A stretch of 39,655 bases of DNA from Alectoria sarmentosa. Its lineage: Eukaryota > Ascomycota > Lecanoromycetes > Lecanorales > Parmeliaceae. Positions 35,071 through 39,655 of the stretch are shown here, in pieces. Location of the stretch: the NCBI GenBank assembly GCA_009733775.1, contig WOGZ01000304.1:1-39655 (forward strand), in the 5' to 3' direction. A model generated the notes under the pieces. The model ran no database searches. It saw only the letters and a program-made list of their open reading frames with translations, and was not told the origin of the DNA. The stretch's first letter is position 1. Each line of letters opens with the position of its first letter. Both the position numbers and the translations under genes were made by a program.

Positions 35071-36850
35071 GAAAAAAAATAAAAAATAAATAAGAAAAAA
35101 AATCATCATATATTAACATTTAAAGCTTCGTTTTCAAAATCTATATTTTCAATTTTCTCGTTATTGTCTTTTTCATTATTTAAAATATTTAATATATTAT
35201 TAATAATATAATCATTTTTCGATAATTAAAATAAACGTTTTTAATTAATTTAATTAATTGATAATTTGAATAATGTTTAATTAAATAAATTAATCACGTC
35301 TCGATATTTTGTCGACGTATATAAAATCTTCGTTAATAATCACGATTGAATTTATTATCGCTTTTATTTAACGATAAAAATTTCAAAATTAAAATTTATA
35401 ATTTTTGAAAAAGAGAAAATAATTTATAAATTAACTTTAAAATATTTTATATTTAATTAATATAATAACTTTTATATTTATATTAACAATTTTTAATATA
35501 AAATAATTTCATTCGAACGTAAATTTTAATAATTAACATTTTTTCGATTATCGTTAATTACGATAATTTAAAAAGCATAAATTTAAAATTCATTTTATTG
35601 TCGACAAAATAAAATATAAAATCGTTTATTATGTTTTTAAAACATCGTTAACAAACAAATTGTGAATCTTTTATTTATAATTTTATATTGAATTTAATTT
35701 TCTTATAAACGTTATATATCTCGCGTTTCAATTTATTTAATTCGATATAAAAATTAACGATAAAATTTTAATTCTTTTTAAAGCATATTAAGATTAATTC
35801 TTTCTCGTCTCGAATTCGAAATTAAAATGTTTTCAACGAAATATTATTATTGCATAAAATAAGTAATTGTAAAATATATTCAAATTTCGATTATTTCGTT
35901 TAATAGTAATTTTTGCAAAGCGTTCGTTTTTAATTATTACGAATATGATTTTTACGTATAATAATATATCGTTCTCGATTATAATATCGTTATTAATTTA
36001 AATATACGTCGCAAACGAGATATAAACAAAATATTATACGATTCGAAAATCTCGAAATATCACATTCGTCGCAAAAATATTATTCTTATTTAAAAATTAA
36101 TATAAACGTTAAAAATTTTAAAAAAATTATTTCACGTTATTTTATTTTTTTTATCTTTTATTTATAACGATTTTTTTCGTTTTATAATCGAAATAATTAA
36201 CGTTTTTTAATAATCGTTTTCGCAATTATACGTCTTATATTTTTTTATTTATTTTACGATTTTTCGTTTTAATTATTATTATTTTATAACTTCGAAATTT
36301 TCATTTTTCTTTCGCTAACGATTATTTTTCGTAAAGACAAAAAAAAAAGATTTCATAAAAAAAATATTAAGATTTATTTTATCGAATAATCTTCGCTTTA
36401 AGAATAAGCATAAAATAATCAACGTATAAAACGACGACGTAAAAGAGTTATTAAAGCGATATATTTAAAAATATTTTAATTAACGCGATTTAATATAATC
36501 AATAATAATATTAAAAAAAGTTTCGAAAATAATTTAATTAAAAAAGATTATATTAAAGTTACATTCGTAATATTAAAAGAATTTACAATTATAAAAATTT
36601 AATAAAAACGATTAAAGCGAAATTTATTCGAATAATTTTAGTAAAATACGAAAAATTTTATTTTATTTCGCACATTTAATGTAAAATTTAAATTATTATA
36701 TTAAATTCGTTTAAAATAACATTATTTAAAAACGTATAATAAATTTTACAATTTTATATATTTATTTCTTTATTATATCGTACGTGAAATGAAAATAAAA
36801 ATAAAAAAATGAAAATAAAAGATTAATGTTCGAGGTTTAATTTTATATAA
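35071..36850. other. RIP-degraded AT-rich DNA
   Basis: CpG-rich relative to other C-containing dinucleotides (for example six CpG against two CpA in 36001-36060). Nothing else recognised. Confidence 0.65.
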
Positions 36851-37190
36851 TAATTTATTTAAAACGTATTCGCGTTTAAATCGAAAATGAAAAAATTAAA
36901 TATATTTTAATTTAATAATCGTGAAATTTAAAAATTTAATTAATTAATTTTAAATATAATTATATTGCACTTTTTTTTTATATAACTTTTAATTATAAAG
37001 AAAGTAAGCTTTTTAATAAAGTAATTTATTTAAAACGTATTCGCGTTTAAATCGAAAATGAAAAAATAAGATAAATTTTAACTTAAAATCGTAAATTTTA
37101 AAGATTTAATTAATAAAACCTTATTTTAAGCAAATTTATTACTTTTTTATATAACTTTTAATTATTATTAAATATTATATAAAACGTATT
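36851..37190 (+). repeat. 171-bp tandem duplication
   Basis: TAATTTATTTAAAACGTATT recurs at 36851 and 37022, and the first 45 or so bases of the units are identical, including CGCGTTTAAATCGAAAATGAAAAA. Later parts have diverged. Confidence 0.87.
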
Positions 37191-39119
37191 ATTTACGTCG
37201 TTAAATAAACGTAAATAAATAAATATATATAAAAAACGTAATATTATTATTGAGTTTAATGATTAAATTATATAATAAAATTAATTTATAATAATTAAAG
37301 AAAAACTTTAAAATATATTAAATAAATATATATTTATTAAGCACTTTTATCAGCGAGATAACTACGAGATTAATTAATTAAATTTAAACTTTATAACTTT
37401 AATAAAATTTTATAAAAGATAGCGTTACGATAACGCATATTTTATATAAAACGTATATAATTATTCGATTTAATATATTAATAAAAGTTTAAACATCGAA
37501 ATTTACTCGACTATTATAAGCTTTTTATTAAAACAATTTTTTTTTAATAATTTACATTATATTATAAATTTATTTTATACGCTTATATATATATTTTTTT
37601 TTAATTAATTATAAAGTTATTATTCGTCGTAAAATTAAATTTTTTAAAATTATTAACAATCGAACTTCGAATCGAATAATTAAAAATATTTATTATAATA
37701 AAAATATCGAATTTAATATAAGTTATATAAAATTATAAAGACGAAAAATACGAGGTTTTTTTAACATTAAACGTATTAAAAAACATCGCTTTAAACGTAC
37801 TTCGAAGATTATCACTAAAACTTTTAAAAAAAATTACTTTAATCGAAAATCTTATACGCAAAAAGTCATTTCTTATTTAGTTAAAATATTTCGACGTCGA
37901 TATAAGTGAATAAATTCTTAAACGATTATTATAAACTCGAATTAATAACGCTTAATTATATAAATATATTTAAATTAAAATAATTAATAAGTAAAATTTA
38001 AAAGAGTATCGAAAATATAATATATAATATTTCGAATAAATAATGAACGATTTATAATAATATATGATATTTATAAACGAGACGCATTATTTTTATAATA
38101 TATTATCTTAAAATCGTGTATTACGAAAACGAAATATTCGATATAATATTAAATTTTTTTTAAAAATTGTTTAATCTCGAATTATGCTTCGTTTACGTTT
38201 TAAAGAATATTTTTTAACATTATAATAAAATTACTATTTATCACGATGAAAACGATTTTTTTGATATAAAAATATCGAAGTCTCGTAAACTTATAAAACG
38301 TTTTAAATATAAAATTATTTTAAAATATAAACAACGTGTTAAAGATTAAAAAAAATTATTATCACACGATTTGAAAATTAAAAAATTTAATAATTCAATA
38401 ATGTAAAATTATTACGTTAATAAACTTTTATTAAATTATATCGAGAAAATATATTATTTACGTACACAATTTAATCGAAGTATTTTAATAAAAAATAATA
38501 ATGAAAATTATAACAAAAAATTTAAATTAATCGAACGAGTTAATTAGTTATATAAAGTTAATTAAATTAAAACACTTAAATATTTAACTCAATTATACGA
38601 TTTAAATCCGAAAAAAAATATTTAAAAAATATTTAAAATTTATATTCATCGTTAAAAATATCGAAATAAAACGAAGTTGCTATAGATTATTTTCGAGAAA
38701 CTTGAAAAGAATTTTAAACACGAAATTCGAACTCGCATTATTAAAATATTTTAACGTTGTCGATAAATAATAAAAACAAATAAAAAAGATATTAAATTAA
38801 ATTTATAATAATAAAATAAAGAAATATGTATATTAAATTCTTTATAATTTTTATTTTTATTTTTAAACGTATATTATTATAATTACTTCGTTATATTTTT
38901 TCGAATAATATTCGAAAATTATTCACTTAAAAATTATAATATATTCAAATTTAAAATTTAATAATATCTTTAATTATATATATTATTTTTTGCACGTAAT
39001 ATATTTAAAAGATCATTTAATTATTTACTTTTTAGCTTTTTTTTTTCAAAAAAAGAATGTGATTTGTGATTATATAATTAATTTTTAATATTATACGCGT
39101 CGTTTTAATTGTTTTTAAA
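37191..39119. other. RIP-degraded AT-rich DNA
   Basis: No gene recognised up to the inverted end repeat. Confidence 0.65.
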
Positions 39120-39655
39120 TATTAAAAAAAAAAATTATTAAAAAATATATAATAAATATCGTATATAAATTAATTAAATACGGAAAAAATAAAAATAAAT
39201 CGTGTTTTTAAATTTATTCGTTAAAATAATGTTAAAATACGATTAACTTTAAAATTAACTTTAAAATTAATTTCAAAACTAATCTTAAAGCTAATTTTAC
39301 GTACGTTACGCGAGAAACTAATTTTCAACATTTCTTTATAGCGTTAAAAGATAACGTATATAATTATTTTAACACTTTTTTATAACGATACGTTACGATA
39401 CTTTAATATAAAAACTTTTTTCGCTTTATAACATAAAAAGCTTAATAAAAATTTAAAAGATGTCGCTTTAATATAAAAACTTGCTTTTTTTTTTAATACG
39501 AAAACTTAATTATTATAACGATACGTTACGATGCTTTAATATTAAAAAAAAAATCTTTATAATACGAAAAGTTACTTTAATATAAAAACTATTTTTTTTA
39601 TATAATATAAAAAGTTTAATAATAATTTAAAACTTGATATTTTAATTAAAAACGT
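39120..39655 (-). repeat. Inverted copy of the 157-bp array end plus the ~190-bp module
   Basis: The reverse complement matches about 2370-2850, both the module (39120-39330) and the adjoining array (39331-39655), and runs off the window edge. In the module the CTTAAAGC and TTTCAAAAC sites are less mutated than in the left copies. Confidence 0.88.

Noticed and set aside
1..39655. Mitochondrial or bacterial AT-rich genome
   Set aside because: Short spliceosomal introns, a chromovirus, transition-only LTR divergence and CpA depletion with CpG retention fit a RIP-active fungal nucleus; no organelle genes, operons or ribosome binding sites are seen.

Overview
The window looks like nuclear DNA of a filamentous ascomycete (Pezizomycotina; a Dothideomycete-like genome is my guess, not shown). 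About 37 of the 39.7 kb is an extremely AT-rich isochore that has lost nearly all CpA/TpG but keeps CpG. That is the footprint of repeat-induced point mutation (RIP: C to T, mostly at CpA). Only one intact gene is visible. I found no rRNA, tRNA, CRISPR array, telomere repeat or bacterial-type operon.

Layout. 1-2870: a RIPed block with a 54-bp array (about 1190-1418), a 157-bp array (about 1600-2640) and a roughly 190-bp module present twice in direct orientation. The array end plus module recurs inverted at 39120-39655, so the window is bracketed by one repeat family facing both ways. 2870-6454: degraded AT-rich DNA with one copy of a dispersed repeat. About 6455-8745: a GC-balanced island with one three-exon gene, read forward, for a mitochondrial-type tRNA threonylcarbamoyladenosine dehydratase (Tcd1/TcdA, E1/ThiF fold), with about 310 bp of 5' and 345 bp of 3' flank. 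8746-11696: RIPed DNA with two small tandem arrays. 11697-19197: a complete but inactivated Ty3/Gypsy chromovirus on the minus strand, with 147-bp LTRs, a GATTT target duplication and recognisable remains of gag, protease, RT, RNase H, integrase and chromodomain. 19203-22003: the other half of the interrupted older repeat, tandem duplications, and an uninterrupted copy of that repeat that serves as the empty site. 22004-39119: mostly degraded AT-rich DNA with a foldback element (about 29110-29330), a short un-RIPed patch (29893-29985), and a 495-bp miniature LTR element with 133-bp terminal repeats (30467-30961).

Biological reading. The housekeeping tRNA-modification gene is single-copy here, which would exempt it from RIP, and its RIP-susceptible flanks end sharply on both sides. 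The retroelements are dead: LTR differences are all transitions, and the integrase and chromodomain carry G-to-A type changes at key residues. The chromovirus sits inside an older, more AT-rich repeat, so at least two rounds of invasion and RIP are layered here. I found no convincing new multi-gene system. The items most worth checking are the miniature LTR element, the mutated empty site, the post-RIP amplification of the 157-bp array, and the recurrence of near-nucleosome-length tandem duplications.
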